This document shows positions 53,567 through 62,765 of a stretch of 64,000 bases of DNA, piece by piece. This DNA comes from Sphingobacterium paludis (GTDB lineage: Bacteria > Bacteroidota > Bacteroidia > Sphingobacteriales > Sphingobacteriaceae), in contig NZ_SNZV01000012.1 of the NCBI RefSeq assembly GCF_004364125.1, forward strand, positions 1 to 64,000. The letters run 5' to 3'. The notes under the pieces were generated by a model that was given only the letters and a program-made list of their open reading frames with translations, was not told where the DNA came from and did not search any database. Every line of letters begins with the position of its first letter. The stretch's first letter is position 1. A program made the position numbers and the translations under genes.

Positions 53567-54988
53567 ATGAATCATCTTATTAAGAGAAGTATTTCCTTTT
53601 TTGTATTACCCATTTTTCTGTTGATTATTGCCGGGGCCTGCGATAAGGATATGAGTGTGATGTTAGATAATTCCGCTACAAGCAATGTCGGTGTATCGCT
53701 TATCGACTCGTTCACTATACATACCTCCACGGTCCAAATGAATAATTTACCCGCTGCGGGCACAGGTACTCTTTTGGTTGGAAAGGCAGTTGATGCCAGT
53801 TATGGAGCCGTGAAATCAACATCCTACTTCCGAATTGGCTTTTCCAGTATTACAAATGATATTCCTGAAAATGCCGTCTTTGATTCCTTGACGTTGGTCA
53901 TTAGACCCAATACCGCGAACTATTCTTTTGGAGACACCACAAAAGTCCAAAAAATAAACGTTCACCAGCTTAACCAAGCATTGGAGACGAAAACAATTAC
54001 CGGAGGCATGCAAAATACAGCGGTGCCTATTTATGTCAATGGTGCCTCTATTTTTAATGACCAAACATTCGATTACAACCCTACGGCAATTGGCTCTGCT
54101 ACGTTCAACCCCCACATGCGTTCACTGGACAGCCTTAACATCCGCTTAAGCCAAGCTATAGGCCAAGACTTTTTTGATCTTATCCGGACGAATGATGTAC
54201 GTGCATCGTCCAACGAAAACTTCACAAATTACTTTAAGGGACTCGTGCTTGTGCCCGATGAGAACAATACCGCTGTCGTGGGCTTTAGCACAGACTCCGT
54301 TCAAGTTAAGGTCAATTATAGTTTCACAGGTAACGATGGTTTTAGAAGATCGGCCTCAAAAATAATGACACTTGTTGATCCTGGGCTTCAGTACAACAAT
54401 TTCGCTTACGACCGTACAGGGACGCCTTTTGAAGGACTATCCGCAACAAACCGCGAACTGCGCACCACTGCGACAGCTGGTGTAAGCTATATACAGTCAG
54501 GAACCGGTGTTGTAGCGAAACTAGAAATCCCATCGTTAAAAGAGTTTCTGCAGGATGATAATCTTTCCATAAATAAGGCAGAGCTTGTCATCGAATCCAG
54601 TACACCACTAAACACGATGTATCCGCCACCTGCAGCCTTAATGGTATATATCGCGGATTACAATGGAATACCTGTATCCTTCCTACCTGTTCCTTACGGA
54701 CAGCAAGCAGGAGGCTTACAAATAGCTGGTTATGCAGGTGGTAATCAAATAGGTAGAAACGGAACGTATAGCTTCGACATGGTTTTATACTTGAAAAATT
54801 TGAAGTCTTCAGCAGCCTACGATAATACATCACTGTATGTGAGTTCTGTCGTTCCGCCGCAGATAAATGCTGTCATGCAGCAGCAAGATAGGATCAACAC
54901 GTTGAGTACATTTAATACCGCATTTATCGCGACAGAAAATGCGAAACCAAAAATAAAATTGAATATATTATACACTAAATTTAGGTAA
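53567..54988 (+). CDS. DUF4270 family lipoprotein
   Basis: Lipoprotein of 473 residues (lipobox IIAGAC at about 20-25). The mature part is beta-rich and matches DUF4270, a family of surface or periplasmic proteins of Bacteroidota with unknown function; GTLLVGKAVDASYGAVKSTS and AKPKIKLNILYTKF at the end are typical. The ATG at 53567 starts the signal peptide; an upstream TTG is unlikely. First of two genes with a Kelch protein 3 bases downstream, preceded by response-regulator-type repeats. Confidence 0.85.
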   Translation: MNHLIKRSISFFVLPIFLLIIAGACDKDMSVMLDNSATSNVGVSLIDSFTIHTSTVQMNNLPAAGTGTLLVGKAVDASYGAVKSTSYFRIGFSSITNDIPENAVFDSLTLVIRPNTANYSFGDTTKVQKINVHQLNQALETKTITGGMQNTAVPIYVNGASIFNDQTFDYNPTAIGSATFNPHMRSLDSLNIRLSQAIGQDFFDLIRTNDVRASSNENFTNYFKGLVLVPDENNTAVVGFSTDSVQVKVNYSFTGNDGFRRSASKIMTLVDPGLQYNNFAYDRTGTPFEGLSATNRELRTTATAGVSYIQSGTGVVAKLEIPSLKEFLQDDNLSINKAELVIESSTPLNTMYPPPAALMVYIADYNGIPVSFLPVPYGQQAGGLQIAGYAGGNQIGRNGTYSFDMVLYLKNLKSSAAYDNTSLYVSSVVPPQINAVMQQQDRINTLSTFNTAFIATENAKPKIKLNILYTKFR

Positions 54989-54991
54989 TTT

Positions 54992-55993
54992 ATGAATAAG
55001 AAAAATTGGCTATTGCTAATCGTAGCCTGTGCTATTGCTTTTACATCATTCAACTCTTGTAAGAAAAATAACGACGAAGATACATCGGATACCGGACCAA
55101 CGGAATGGGTAAGATCAATCGTATTTAAAAATGATCCCAGAAATGGTGCGGCTTCTTTTACACTAAGTAACCAAGCCTATGTTGTCGGAGGATTTGTAAG
55201 AAATGAAGGCGTGGTAAATGATGGCGCTAGCTTCAACGGCTCTACGTGGACAGACATTGCTGATTTCCCGGGCCAAGCTCGCCAGATGGCTGTTGGTTTT
55301 TCGATCAATGGAAAAGGGTATATCGGAACGGGATCTACAGGTACCGATGATTTAGCAGATTTTTACAGCTATGATCCACAAACAAATACCTGGACAGCAA
55401 TCGCTCCTTTCCCAGGAAGAGCACGTTACGGTGCAGTAGCATTTACGTTAGGAAATTATGCTTATGTGGGATTAGGCTCAACAAGAACGGAAGCTAAATT
55501 TAGTGATTTTTACCGCTATGACCCTGTTGCAAACACATGGACCGAAATTCCTGTTCCTTTCCGATACAAGAAGGCATTTGCGTTTGCATTTGTTATCGGC
55601 GATAAAGCTTACGTAGGTGGGGGATATGCAAATAGCGCTACATTGCCCGAAGATTTCTATGCTTTCGATGGCACAAACTGGGCGCCGCTAGCTGATTTGA
55701 ACCGCAGCGACGACGCATATACTTATGATGTTAGAAAATATAATGCTAGCTCATTTGTTATTGGTAACGCAGGTTATGTGGTAAGTGGAAGAGGTAATGG
55801 ATCCGGTATCACGAGCACGGTTTGGAAATATGAGCCAGGTTCCGACTCTTGGACTGATAAACACCAATCTCTTCCAGCTGATGCCCGCGAAAAAGCGGTT
55901 GGCTTTGCGTTGGATGGAAAGGGCTATATCAGCACCGGTATAAACGGAGCATTCAACTTTGATAACACTTGGCAGTTTACGCAAGTACGCTAG
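54992..55993 (+). CDS. Kelch-repeat lipoprotein
   Basis: Lipoprotein of 333 residues (lipobox FNSC at about 20-23) made of about six Kelch-type blades, each with a pattern such as GYIGTGSTG...FYSYDPQTNTWTAIAPFPG, YVGLGSTR...FYRYDPVANTWTEIP and KYEPGSDSWTDK. It forms a beta-propeller, probably facing the periplasm or outside. Linked to the DUF4270 gene by a 3-base gap, so they are expressed together and may form one complex. No catalytic motif of galactose oxidase is seen. Confidence 0.9.
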   Translation: MNKKNWLLLIVACAIAFTSFNSCKKNNDEDTSDTGPTEWVRSIVFKNDPRNGAASFTLSNQAYVVGGFVRNEGVVNDGASFNGSTWTDIADFPGQARQMAVGFSINGKGYIGTGSTGTDDLADFYSYDPQTNTWTAIAPFPGRARYGAVAFTLGNYAYVGLGSTRTEAKFSDFYRYDPVANTWTEIPVPFRYKKAFAFAFVIGDKAYVGGGYANSATLPEDFYAFDGTNWAPLADLNRSDDAYTYDVRKYNASSFVIGNAGYVVSGRGNGSGITSTVWKYEPGSDSWTDKHQSLPADAREKAVGFALDGKGYISTGINGAFNFDNTWQFTQVR

Positions 55994-56015
55994 TCAAAGA
56001 CATACTATATAATGG

Positions 56016-56042
56016 AAAAGGTGGTCTAGGCCACCTTTTTTT
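56016..56042 (+). terminator. terminator of the DUF4270-Kelch operon
   Basis: AAAAGGTGG and CCACCTTTT form a 9-bp stem around TCTAGG, followed by a T-run (seven T). It begins 22 bases after the Kelch stop. Confidence 0.85.
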
Positions 56043-56183
56043 GTATCCAAAATATACTGTATCTCCGCTGCAATAAGCATGTCGCATGATTACATCATGA
56101 CGCGATAAGCGAAAACTGCGGCAACGCGAGCCGTTTACCCTCATAGCGCCGCAGGCATGCCTATCAGTTAGGTAGGAATAAAG

Positions 56184-56212
56184 AAAAAAAGGCTATTCGA
56201 ACGAATAGCCTT
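56184..56212 (-). terminator. terminator of asd
   Basis: AAGGCTATTCG and CGAATAGCCTT with a 2-base turn, followed on the minus strand by a T-run. It begins 23 bases past the asd stop. Confidence 0.8.
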
Positions 56213-56235
56213 CACATGTTGTATAATTGGGATTG

Positions 56236-57225
56236 CTAAATCAATCCCTTTTTGTTTAATAGCTCAGCAATTTGCACAGCATTTGTTGCAGCTCCCTTCC
56301 GAAGGTTATCGGCTACTACCCAAAGGTTCAATGTATTATCCTGCGACTCATCCCGACGAATACGACCAACCAACACCTCATCTTTACCATGCGCATCTTT
56401 CGGCATTGGATATTTGAGGTTTGCTGGATCATCAACCACGATAACGCCTTCTTGCGCGGCCAATAGTTGGCGAACTTCATCAAGATCAAAATCAGTTTCA
56501 AACTCAATATTTACGGATTCGGAGTGACCCCCCATAACTGGAATACGGACCGTAGTCGCTGTTACACGGATCGAATCATCGCCCATAATCTTATTCGTTT
56601 CCTTGATCATCTTCATCTCCTCTTTCGTGTATCCATTGTCTTGAAATACATCGATATGAGGGATCACGTTTAAATCAATCGGATAAGGATACGCTTTTTC
56701 ACCATCTTTACCAGCCCGTTCGTCCATCAACTGAGTAACTGCTTTCACACCGGTTCCTGTTACCGATTGATAGGTGGAAACGACCACACGCTTAATTTTG
56801 TATTTTTCATGCAGAGGCTTCAAAACCACCACCATCTGAATCGTCGAACAATTTGGATTAGCGATAATTTTATCATCAGCAGATAATACATCGCCATTCA
56901 CTTCTGGAACCACAAGCTTCTTTGTCGGATCCATACGCCAAGCAGATGAATTATCAACCACAGTGATTCCTGCTTCCGCATACAAGGGAGCAAATTCCGT
57001 AGAGGTACTTCCACCTGCGGAGAACAGCGCCACTTGCGGCTTCAATGCAATAGCTTCGGCAGGTGTCACGACCTTATACTTTTTTCCCTTAAACTCGATT
57101 TCTTTACCCTTACTCTTTTCTGAAGCGACAGGAACCAACTCTGTTACCGGGAAATTACGTTCTGCTAAAACGGTCAAGATCTCTGACCCAACAAGGCCTG
57201 TTGCGCCTACTACTGCAACTTTCAT
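56236..57225 (-). CDS. asd: aspartate-semialdehyde dehydrogenase
   Basis: Makes aspartate 4-semialdehyde from aspartyl phosphate with NADPH, the branch point to lysine/DAP, threonine and methionine. 329 residues. Motifs: VGATGLVGSEIL (NADP-binding, residues 5-16), NPNCSTIQMVVVLKPL with the active-site Cys, STYQSVTGTGVKAV, and RIPVMGGHSESVNIEF with the catalytic His. Together with dapB it belongs to the same pathway but is far away and in its own transcript with a strong terminator. Confidence 0.97.
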   Translation of the reverse strand: MKVAVVGATGLVGSEILTVLAERNFPVTELVPVASEKSKGKEIEFKGKKYKVVTPAEAIALKPQVALFSAGGSTSTEFAPLYAEAGITVVDNSSAWRMDPTKKLVVPEVNGDVLSADDKIIANPNCSTIQMVVVLKPLHEKYKIKRVVVSTYQSVTGTGVKAVTQLMDERAGKDGEKAYPYPIDLNVIPHIDVFQDNGYTKEEMKMIKETNKIMGDDSIRVTATTVRIPVMGGHSESVNIEFETDFDLDEVRQLLAAQEGVIVVDDPANLKYPMPKDAHGKDEVLVGRIRRDESQDNTLNLWVVADNLRKGAATNAVQIAELLNKKGLI

Positions 57226-57286
57226 AGTTAAACTTATTTTGTTTGTATACTTGTTATTAAATTTTCTATAGATTTATTCAAGGCAT

Positions 57287-57294
57287 CAAACATA
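57287..57294 (-). promoter_or_regulatory. -7 promoter element of asd
   Basis: TATGTTTG on the minus strand, an exact TAnnTTTG match, 62 bases upstream of asd. Confidence 0.45.
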
Positions 57295-57646
57295 CGAAAT
57301 AAGCAGCTCCTTTTCTAATTAATTTTTCAATATTTATGAAAAGGATCGTTCAAAATCTTGAAAAGTCATCAATGACGCGCCGTTCTGAATGAAAATACCA
57401 TAATGATACCCCTGATTATTTTCGTTTTTTATAATAACCATGATGTCCTAACCCAGACCGGTTGGTCGCTCTATTCATCATCCTCGAGATAGGCCATAGG
57501 CGATTTTCAAAAAAAAGAGCCGCAAAATGTGTCTACTTATGCCGTCGGAAACACACGTCTTTATCAACTCATAATCAGCTTCTTATAAAAGATATAATCG
57601 TTTCAAAGAGGTAGAAATTGTGTAGCAACTTGATCAAAAAATGAGT

Positions 57647-57654
57647 TATCTTTG
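57647..57654 (+). promoter_or_regulatory. -7 promoter element of the threonine dehydrogenase gene
   Basis: TATCTTTG is an exact TAnnTTTG match ending 6 bases before the ATG. With normal spacing the transcript would start at or near the start codon (leaderless or nearly so). Confidence 0.6.
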
Positions 57655-57659
57655 CAGCA

Positions 57660-58616
57660 ATGAAAGAGCGTATATTAATGATAGGAGCAAATGGCCAAAT
57701 AGGATCAGAACTGGCCATGGCCCTCCGCCAAAAATTTGGTAATGAAAATGTTATCACTTCAGACATCCGGAAACCGGACAACTTGAAAGAAGGGGCGATT
57801 TTCGAACCGATTAATGTATTGGATAAGGAGGCTCTGCGATCCTTATTTATACAATACGAGCCCACCCAGATTTATCTGCTAGCAGCGATGTTATCTGCCA
57901 CCGGCGAACAATATCCACAAAAAGCTTGGGATCTCAATATGAACGGTCTGTTGAATGTATTGGATTTAGCGCTAGACCTAGGCATTAAAAAAATATTTTG
58001 GCCGAGCTCTATCGCCGTTTTCGGTCCACATTCTCCGAAAGTAAACACCGCGCAGTATTGCATTATGGATCCATCCAGCATTTACGGCATCAGTAAGTTA
58101 GCCGGCGAGCGCCTTTGCGAGTATTACCATAATAAATACGGTCTCGATATCCGGAGCATCCGATATCCGGGCATCATTTCTTGGAAAACCTCACCCGGTG
58201 GGGGAACGACTGACTATGCGGTACACATCTTTTTCGAAGCATTAAAACATGGAAAATATGCTTCGTTCTTATCCGCTGGGACGGAGCTGCCGATGCTTTA
58301 TATGGAAGATGCCGTACGCGGAACAATAGCGCTTATGGATGCTCCAGCAGAGAAAATCACGATCCGTTCAAGCTATAATATGGCCGGTATATCATTTACC
58401 CCGGCTCAAATCGCAGAAGAAATTAAAAAAATTCTTCCTAATTTTGAGATGTCTTATGTTGATAATGACCCCCGCCAAGCTATTGCCGACTCGTGGCCAG
58501 CAAGCATAGATGATTCTTACGCACGCAACGACTGGGGATGGCAACCAACCTATGATTTGGAAGCGATGACAAAAGACATGATAGAAAACCTCAAAACAGA
58601 TTTACAAAATGGGTAG
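57660..58616 (+). CDS. SDR-type L-threonine 3-dehydrogenase-like protein
   Basis: NAD-dependent extended SDR enzyme of 318 residues, of the group that oxidises L-threonine to 2-amino-3-ketobutyrate. Motifs: IGANGQIGSEL (NAD loop, residues 8-18), SSIAVFGPHSP, the catalytic SIYGISKLAGERLCEYY (Tyr and Lys), RYPGIISWKTSPGGGTTDYA and DSWPASIDDSYARNDWGWQP at the end. The last two are typical of the threonine dehydrogenase group as opposed to sugar epimerases. It overlaps yebC by 8 bases. Confidence 0.85.
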   Translation: MKERILMIGANGQIGSELAMALRQKFGNENVITSDIRKPDNLKEGAIFEPINVLDKEALRSLFIQYEPTQIYLLAAMLSATGEQYPQKAWDLNMNGLLNVLDLALDLGIKKIFWPSSIAVFGPHSPKVNTAQYCIMDPSSIYGISKLAGERLCEYYHNKYGLDIRSIRYPGIISWKTSPGGGTTDYAVHIFFEALKHGKYASFLSAGTELPMLYMEDAVRGTIALMDAPAEKITIRSSYNMAGISFTPAQIAEEIKKILPNFEMSYVDNDPRQAIADSWPASIDDSYARNDWGWQPTYDLEAMTKDMIENLKTDLQNG

Positions 58617-59334
58617 AGCATTTGAATTCAGAAAGGAAAGAAAATTTAAACGCTGGGCCAAAATGGCCGTGCAGTTCACACGTTTAGGGAAGGAAATCGC
58701 CATCGCGGTAAAAGAAGGCGGCCCTCACCCAGAAAACAATTCACGACTACGCACAGCTGTACAAAATGCGAAAGCCGTAAACATGCCCAAAGATCGTGTT
58801 GACGCCGCTATAAAGCGCGCTTCTGAAAAGGACGCAAAAGGTTACGAAGAATATGTGTATGAAGGATATGGCCCCCACGGTGTACCAGTACTAATTGAGA
58901 CAGCGACAGACAATACAAACCGTACCGTGGCCAATATTAGGAGCTATTTCACCAAAGCAGGTGGCTCCCTTGGCAAAACAGGCTCCCTAGATTTTATTTT
59001 CCAACGTAAATCGATATTTCGTTTTGATGCGGCCGAAGAGCTGGATGTGGAAGAGCTAGAACTCGAGCTGATCGACGGCGGTCTGGAAGAATTGTACGTT
59101 GAATCTGACGAAGAAGGCAACGATGTCGTCGTGGTACAAACATCCTTCGAAGATTTCGGCAATATGCAAAGCCTGCTGGAGGAAAAGGGAATCGAAGTGA
59201 AGTCCGCAAAGCTGGAACGCATCGCTTTATCCCATACCGCAACCAATGAAGAACAAGCTGCTGAAGTACTCAAGTTGATCGATAAGATTGAAGAGGATGA
59301 TGACGTACAAGCGGTTTATCATAATATGGATTAA
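58609..59334 (+). CDS. yebC: YebC/PmpR family protein
   Basis: Conserved regulator/translation factor of 241 residues; relatives act on translation of difficult sequences or bind DNA. The family start MGRAFEFRKERKFKRWAKMA, the NARLRTAVQNAKAVNMPKDRVD-like region (here SRLRTAVQNAKAVNMPKDRV) and YEGYGPHGVPVLIE are intact. Its start codon lies within the last 8 bases of the upstream dehydrogenase gene, so translation is probably coupled. The family call is certain; the exact role is not. Confidence 0.95.
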   Translation: MGRAFEFRKERKFKRWAKMAVQFTRLGKEIAIAVKEGGPHPENNSRLRTAVQNAKAVNMPKDRVDAAIKRASEKDAKGYEEYVYEGYGPHGVPVLIETATDNTNRTVANIRSYFTKAGGSLGKTGSLDFIFQRKSIFRFDAAEELDVEELELELIDGGLEELYVESDEEGNDVVVVQTSFEDFGNMQSLLEEKGIEVKSAKLERIALSHTATNEEQAAEVLKLIDKIEEDDDVQAVYHNMD

Positions 59335-59717
59335 AAAGATAACCAGGAAGGAAGCTATGACTAAGCTTCCTTCCTGATACGGTTTACCACGCCCCGCCCC
59401 TCTCTCCGACACGCATCTACGATACAACGAAAACGCCACTGTCCAAAGCGATCACCCAATACAAGCGCCTCCCGCAACGAACAAAAACGATCGTCGCAGC
59501 ACGAAAAGGATATTTTATCCCCATTTTAACGCGCCCCTTAGTTTCCATGCTAAAATTTTTATAGGTGATCGTTAACGAACGTAGCGAAATCGTATAACGA
59601 TAGCTGGCCGCTATCTTAAAAAATATAACGAGCCCGCTGTTAATAAAGAGTTCTAAAAAAAATTAGATAAATTTTAAATAGGCTCTTAGTATTATTTATT
59701 AAATTTAGCGCTTGTAG
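59335..59717. other. 383-base gap after yebC
   Basis: Contains a long hairpin right after yebC (59344-59376), then sequence with no gene I can support, and AT-rich sequence before the repeat-protein gene. No exact -7 box was found there. Confidence 0.55.
59344..59376 (+). terminator. 13-bp perfect hairpin after yebC
   Basis: CAGGAAGGAAGCT and AGCTTCCTTCCTG pair perfectly around the 7-base loop ATGACTA, 9 bases after the yebC stop. No T-run follows on the plus strand, so it may stop or protect the mRNA end in a different manner. Confidence 0.6.
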
Positions 59718-60878
59718 ATGATGACATTTGAGGATTTTTTCGCAAAAAAAAGGATAGACATTTCGCTGCTGCAGGCTAATGAGCACTCTTTATATGAAGA
59801 GTTTAGGCTTCATTATGCCCAAATGGGCGAAAAGAGCTTTGACCATACGAAAAAGTTTTGGTTCAATAACCTGCGAAAAAAATACCTTTTGCTGGAGGAA
59901 GAAACAGATACCAAACCGTCCGGGCAAACCAAATCGGAAGCAGACGGATCACATGCAGCCTCCCCCGAGACGGTATACAACCCGGCTGGTTTTAAGAAAT
60001 CAACATCAGCGGCGGCAAAAGATCCCGCGGCCAACGACCAAGAGAAAGCGGTTTCCGATACCATACAGCCGAAACCTGCCTTTAAATCTCGCTTCAAGGC
60101 CAATGTAAAAGAGAAAGAAACCGAAAATAACGAGTCAGGCACAACGAAGCCGCTAGACTTAGCAGATAATACAACAGAAACACCAGCCAGCAAGCCTGCA
60201 GGATTTAAGCCACGCTTCAAAGCAGGCGTAACGAAGCCGGCCGACGAACAGCCGCAAACGCCGAAGCGCGAAGAGGCTAAAGATGAACATAATGCAACAG
60301 AAACACCAGCCAGTAAGCCTGCAGGATTTAAGCCACGCTTCAAAGCAGGCGTAACGAAGCCGGCCGACGAACAGCCGCAAACGCCGAAGCGCGAAGAGCT
60401 TAAAGAAGAACATAATGCAACGGAAACTCCGGCCAGCAAGCCTGCAGGATTTAAGCCACGCTTCAAAGCTGGCATAACAAAGCCGGCCGACGAACAGCCG
60501 CAAACGCCGAAGCGCGAAGAGCCTAAGGAAGAACATAACGCAACGGAAACTCCGGCCAGCAAGCCTTCAGGATTCAAGCCACGCTTCAAAGCAGGCGTTA
60601 CAAAGCCAGCCGACGAACAACCGCAAACGCCGAAGCGCGAAGAGCCTAAAGAAGAAGATAATGCAGCGGAAACTCCAGCTAGCAAGCCTGCAGGTTTCAA
60701 GCCACGCTTCAAAGCAGGCGTTACAAAACCGGCCGACGAGCAGCCCCAAACGCCGAAGCGCGAAGAGCCTAAAGAAGAAGATAATGCAACGGAAACTCCG
60801 GCCAGCAAGCCTGCAGGATTTAAGCCACGCTTCAAAGCAGGCGTAACAAAAAACAAACCTACTGACGATAATCAGTAG
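59718..60878 (+). CDS. protein with 41-residue near-identical tandem repeats
   Basis: A 386-residue cytoplasmic-looking protein with no signal peptide. Residues 1-65 form a compact domain (FFAKKRIDISLLQANEHSLY, FDHTKKFWFNNLRKKYLL) that I believe is conserved in Sphingobacteriaceae but has no known function. A polar linker with degenerate units (KPAFKSRFKANVKEK) follows, then five full and one partial copy of a 41-residue unit from residue 154 on. Each contains SKPAGFKPRFKAGVTKPADE and PQTPKRE with acid ends. The strongly charged, Pro-rich repeats are probably disordered. Function unknown; a scaffold or nucleic-acid contact is only a guess. Confidence 0.8.
   Translation: MMTFEDFFAKKRIDISLLQANEHSLYEEFRLHYAQMGEKSFDHTKKFWFNNLRKKYLLLEEETDTKPSGQTKSEADGSHAASPETVYNPAGFKKSTSAAAKDPAANDQEKAVSDTIQPKPAFKSRFKANVKEKETENNESGTTKPLDLADNTTETPASKPAGFKPRFKAGVTKPADEQPQTPKREEAKDEHNATETPASKPAGFKPRFKAGVTKPADEQPQTPKREELKEEHNATETPASKPAGFKPRFKAGITKPADEQPQTPKREEPKEEHNATETPASKPSGFKPRFKAGVTKPADEQPQTPKREEPKEEDNAAETPASKPAGFKPRFKAGVTKPADEQPQTPKREEPKEEDNATETPASKPAGFKPRFKAGVTKNKPTDDNQ
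60177..60851 (+). repeat. 123-bp tandem repeats inside a coding gene
   Basis: Copies start at 60177, 60300, 60423, 60546, 60669 and 60792 (last one partial, to 60851), exactly 123 bases apart (41 codons). Copies differ by few bases, mostly synonymous, and by EEAKDEHNAT/EELKEEHNAT/EEPKEEDNAT at the unit ends. This recent expansion also keeps an open frame on the other strand. Confidence 0.95.
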
Positions 60879-60920
60879 GAATAACGTAAAAATCAGCTAT
60901 CAACAATTAATATTTGAATT

Positions 60921-61664
60921 ATGTTAAAGGAAGAAAGACAAGCTTATATCATTCACCAAATAAACTTACATAACAAGGTTTTATCATCCGATTTAAGTGT
61001 GCAATTGAACGTTTCGGAAGATACCATACGGCGTGATTTAAACGAACTTGCCGAAAACGGTCAAGTCTTAAAAGTCTACGGTGGAGCGTTGTCTAAGTCC
61101 TTTCAATTCCCTTTTCAAGAAGGTAATGTTTATGCGAAAGAATCCAAGAAAGACATTGCTAAAAAAGCTATTTCCTTGATACAAAGCGGGATGACGGTAC
61201 TCGTAGGTGGTGGCACCACGATGATTGAGCTGGCACGACTCGTTCCGAATGAAGTGCAATGCACATTCTTTACGATCAGCCCATTGGTAGCGCTTGAGCT
61301 CGCGGAAAAAGAAAATATTGATGTGATTCTGCTTGGTGGAAAGCTTTCCAGGAATACAAATATCGTGACGGGAGCGCAAGTTATTAACGAGCTTTCCGAT
61401 TTACGCGTAGACTTATGCTTGCTGGGAACAAACAGTTTATCCCTTGATGAGGGAATAACAGATTCCGATTGGGAAGTCGTTCAAATTAAGCGTGCCATGA
61501 TCAAATGTTCTAAAAACCTCGCCATCTTAAGCATTACTGAAAAACTGAATTCCAATCAAAAGATGCGCGTCGCCCCGTTGAGGGATGTTTCCTATTTGGT
61601 TACAGACCTTGATCCAAGTCATCCGAAATTGACTGAATTTGCCAAACAAATTCAAGTGATATAA
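60921..61664 (+). CDS. DeoR/GlpR family transcriptional regulator
   Basis: Sugar-responsive repressor of 247 residues. N-terminal helix-turn-helix (about 18-55): SDLSVQLNVSEDTIRRDLNE followed by GQVLKVYGGA, the DeoR signature. The C-terminal sensor domain resembles a ribose-5-phosphate isomerase fold with VLVGGGTTMIELAR, LLGGKLSRNTNIVTG and LCLLGTNSLSLDEGITDSDW, which bind a phosphorylated sugar. No sugar gene lies beside it, so the target is unknown; amino-sugar control is possible but unsupported. Its stop codon directly touches the stop of the convergent capA gene. Confidence 0.93.
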   Translation: MLKEERQAYIIHQINLHNKVLSSDLSVQLNVSEDTIRRDLNELAENGQVLKVYGGALSKSFQFPFQEGNVYAKESKKDIAKKAISLIQSGMTVLVGGGTTMIELARLVPNEVQCTFFTISPLVALELAEKENIDVILLGGKLSRNTNIVTGAQVINELSDLRVDLCLLGTNSLSLDEGITDSDWEVVQIKRAMIKCSKNLAILSITEKLNSNQKMRVAPLRDVSYLVTDLDPSHPKLTEFAKQIQVI

Positions 61665-62765
61665 CTATTTTCTCCTTCGGAGTTTCCGGATTGCTCGGCG
61701 GGCAATCCAGAAATTACTTTCGATTTCCATATTGTGCCACAACAGGCTGTAGTCTACCTCCCTATTAAACAACAGCCTTTTGATATGTTTTGCGAGGGCT
61801 TTAAGCGAAAAACCGGATAGACCATTAAACGGTTTTGCATAGTAGTGCTGATGATGGCGCTGCCATTGATCGATGGCTATGTTATTTACATCCCTGCTAT
61901 AGCTTACCTCGTCACGCAGCTTTTCATTTACACCGTTCAGCAGCAAAATCGTTTCCTCGGAAGATTTTAACGAAACAGTCGTATCGTTCTTAAGCGTCAG
62001 ACGGAGCACTGCTTGCTGGATTTGACCTTGTTCAACCGTGACCTGCAGGAGCGCTCCCGTCCTCCAGGCTAAGGTATCCAGGATTCCATCAAAATAGAAA
62101 TTTCCTAAACTATAGACAATATGCTTTCCCTTATACATTTCTTGTCCTTGGACCACGTGCGGATGGTGCGCGATGACGATATCGGCACCATAGTCAATCA
62201 ACTCCCGGTATCTATCCCGCCATTCGGGAATCGGTATATCCACCATTTCTACGCCTGCATGCACCTGCACCATAAGAATATCTACCTGCTGTTTATAACG
62301 GGTCAGATCGGTGTTCACCCGCGGATGGTTAACCCAAGCATAACCTTGGCTACGGTCTCCGTTTAGCGCGCCATACCCATTTTCAGCATAGGCGAGAAAT
62401 CCGTACCGTGTATTATCAATAGTTTTAACAACCAAACCATAAGCTTGCTCTTCCGTTCCAACGCCAATTACGTCGTCGCCAAAGGCATGTTTGGTTTCCT
62501 GCATAGCATCACGACCATAATCCAAAATATGGTTGTTCGCCATAGCAAAAAGGTTGAAGCCCAAATTGCGCAACCAAACCGGGGCTTCCTTACGTTGCTG
62601 TATAGCGGGGCCTGTTTTCAGCTCTGGAGATCCAATGCCAGCCAACGGCGCCTCGACGTTGCAACAGCAAATATGTTGCTCAGCAACCAAGGCTTGCAAC
62701 TCCGTTGAAAACGAAGGCTCCGATTGCAGGACAACATCGCCTACAAAAAGTAATTTATGCTGCAT
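61665..62765 (-). CDS. CapA family (PGA_cap) metallophosphatase-like protein
   Basis: About 366 residues of the CapA/poly-gamma-glutamate synthesis family, a calcineurin-like fold. Motifs: LLFVGDVVL near the start, FAMANNHILDYGRDAMQET, DILMVQVHAGVEMVDIP, VIAHHPHVVQGQEMYKGKHIVYSLGNFYFDG. No signal peptide is seen, unlike membrane-bound CapA. I chose the ATG at 62763-62765 (MQHKLLFVGD); an upstream TTG would overlap the previous gene further. It overlaps the asparagine synthase-like gene by 11 bases, so they are one unit, probably of a polysaccharide or peptide-polymer cluster beyond the window. Confidence 0.85.
   Translation of the reverse strand: MQHKLLFVGDVVLQSEPSFSTELQALVAEQHICCCNVEAPLAGIGSPELKTGPAIQQRKEAPVWLRNLGFNLFAMANNHILDYGRDAMQETKHAFGDDVIGVGTEEQAYGLVVKTIDNTRYGFLAYAENGYGALNGDRSQGYAWVNHPRVNTDLTRYKQQVDILMVQVHAGVEMVDIPIPEWRDRYRELIDYGADIVIAHHPHVVQGQEMYKGKHIVYSLGNFYFDGILDTLAWRTGALLQVTVEQGQIQQAVLRLTLKNDTTVSLKSSEETILLLNGVNEKLRDEVSYSRDVNNIAIDQWQRHHQHYYAKPFNGLSGFSLKALAKHIKRLLFNREVDYSLLWHNMEIESNFWIARRAIRKLRRRK

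Larger units (their letters stand above)
57226..57659. other. 434-base gap with two divergent promoters
   Basis: Holds the asd -7 box (57287-57294) and the -7 box of the threonine dehydrogenase gene (57647-57654). No gene is supported in between. Confidence 0.6.

Noticed and set aside
59813..60856. 347-codon open frame on the minus strand over the repeat gene
   Set aside because: The 123-bp period is a multiple of three, so any open frame in one unit stays open in all. The plus-strand frame has a normal non-repeat N-terminal domain and the minus-strand one does not.
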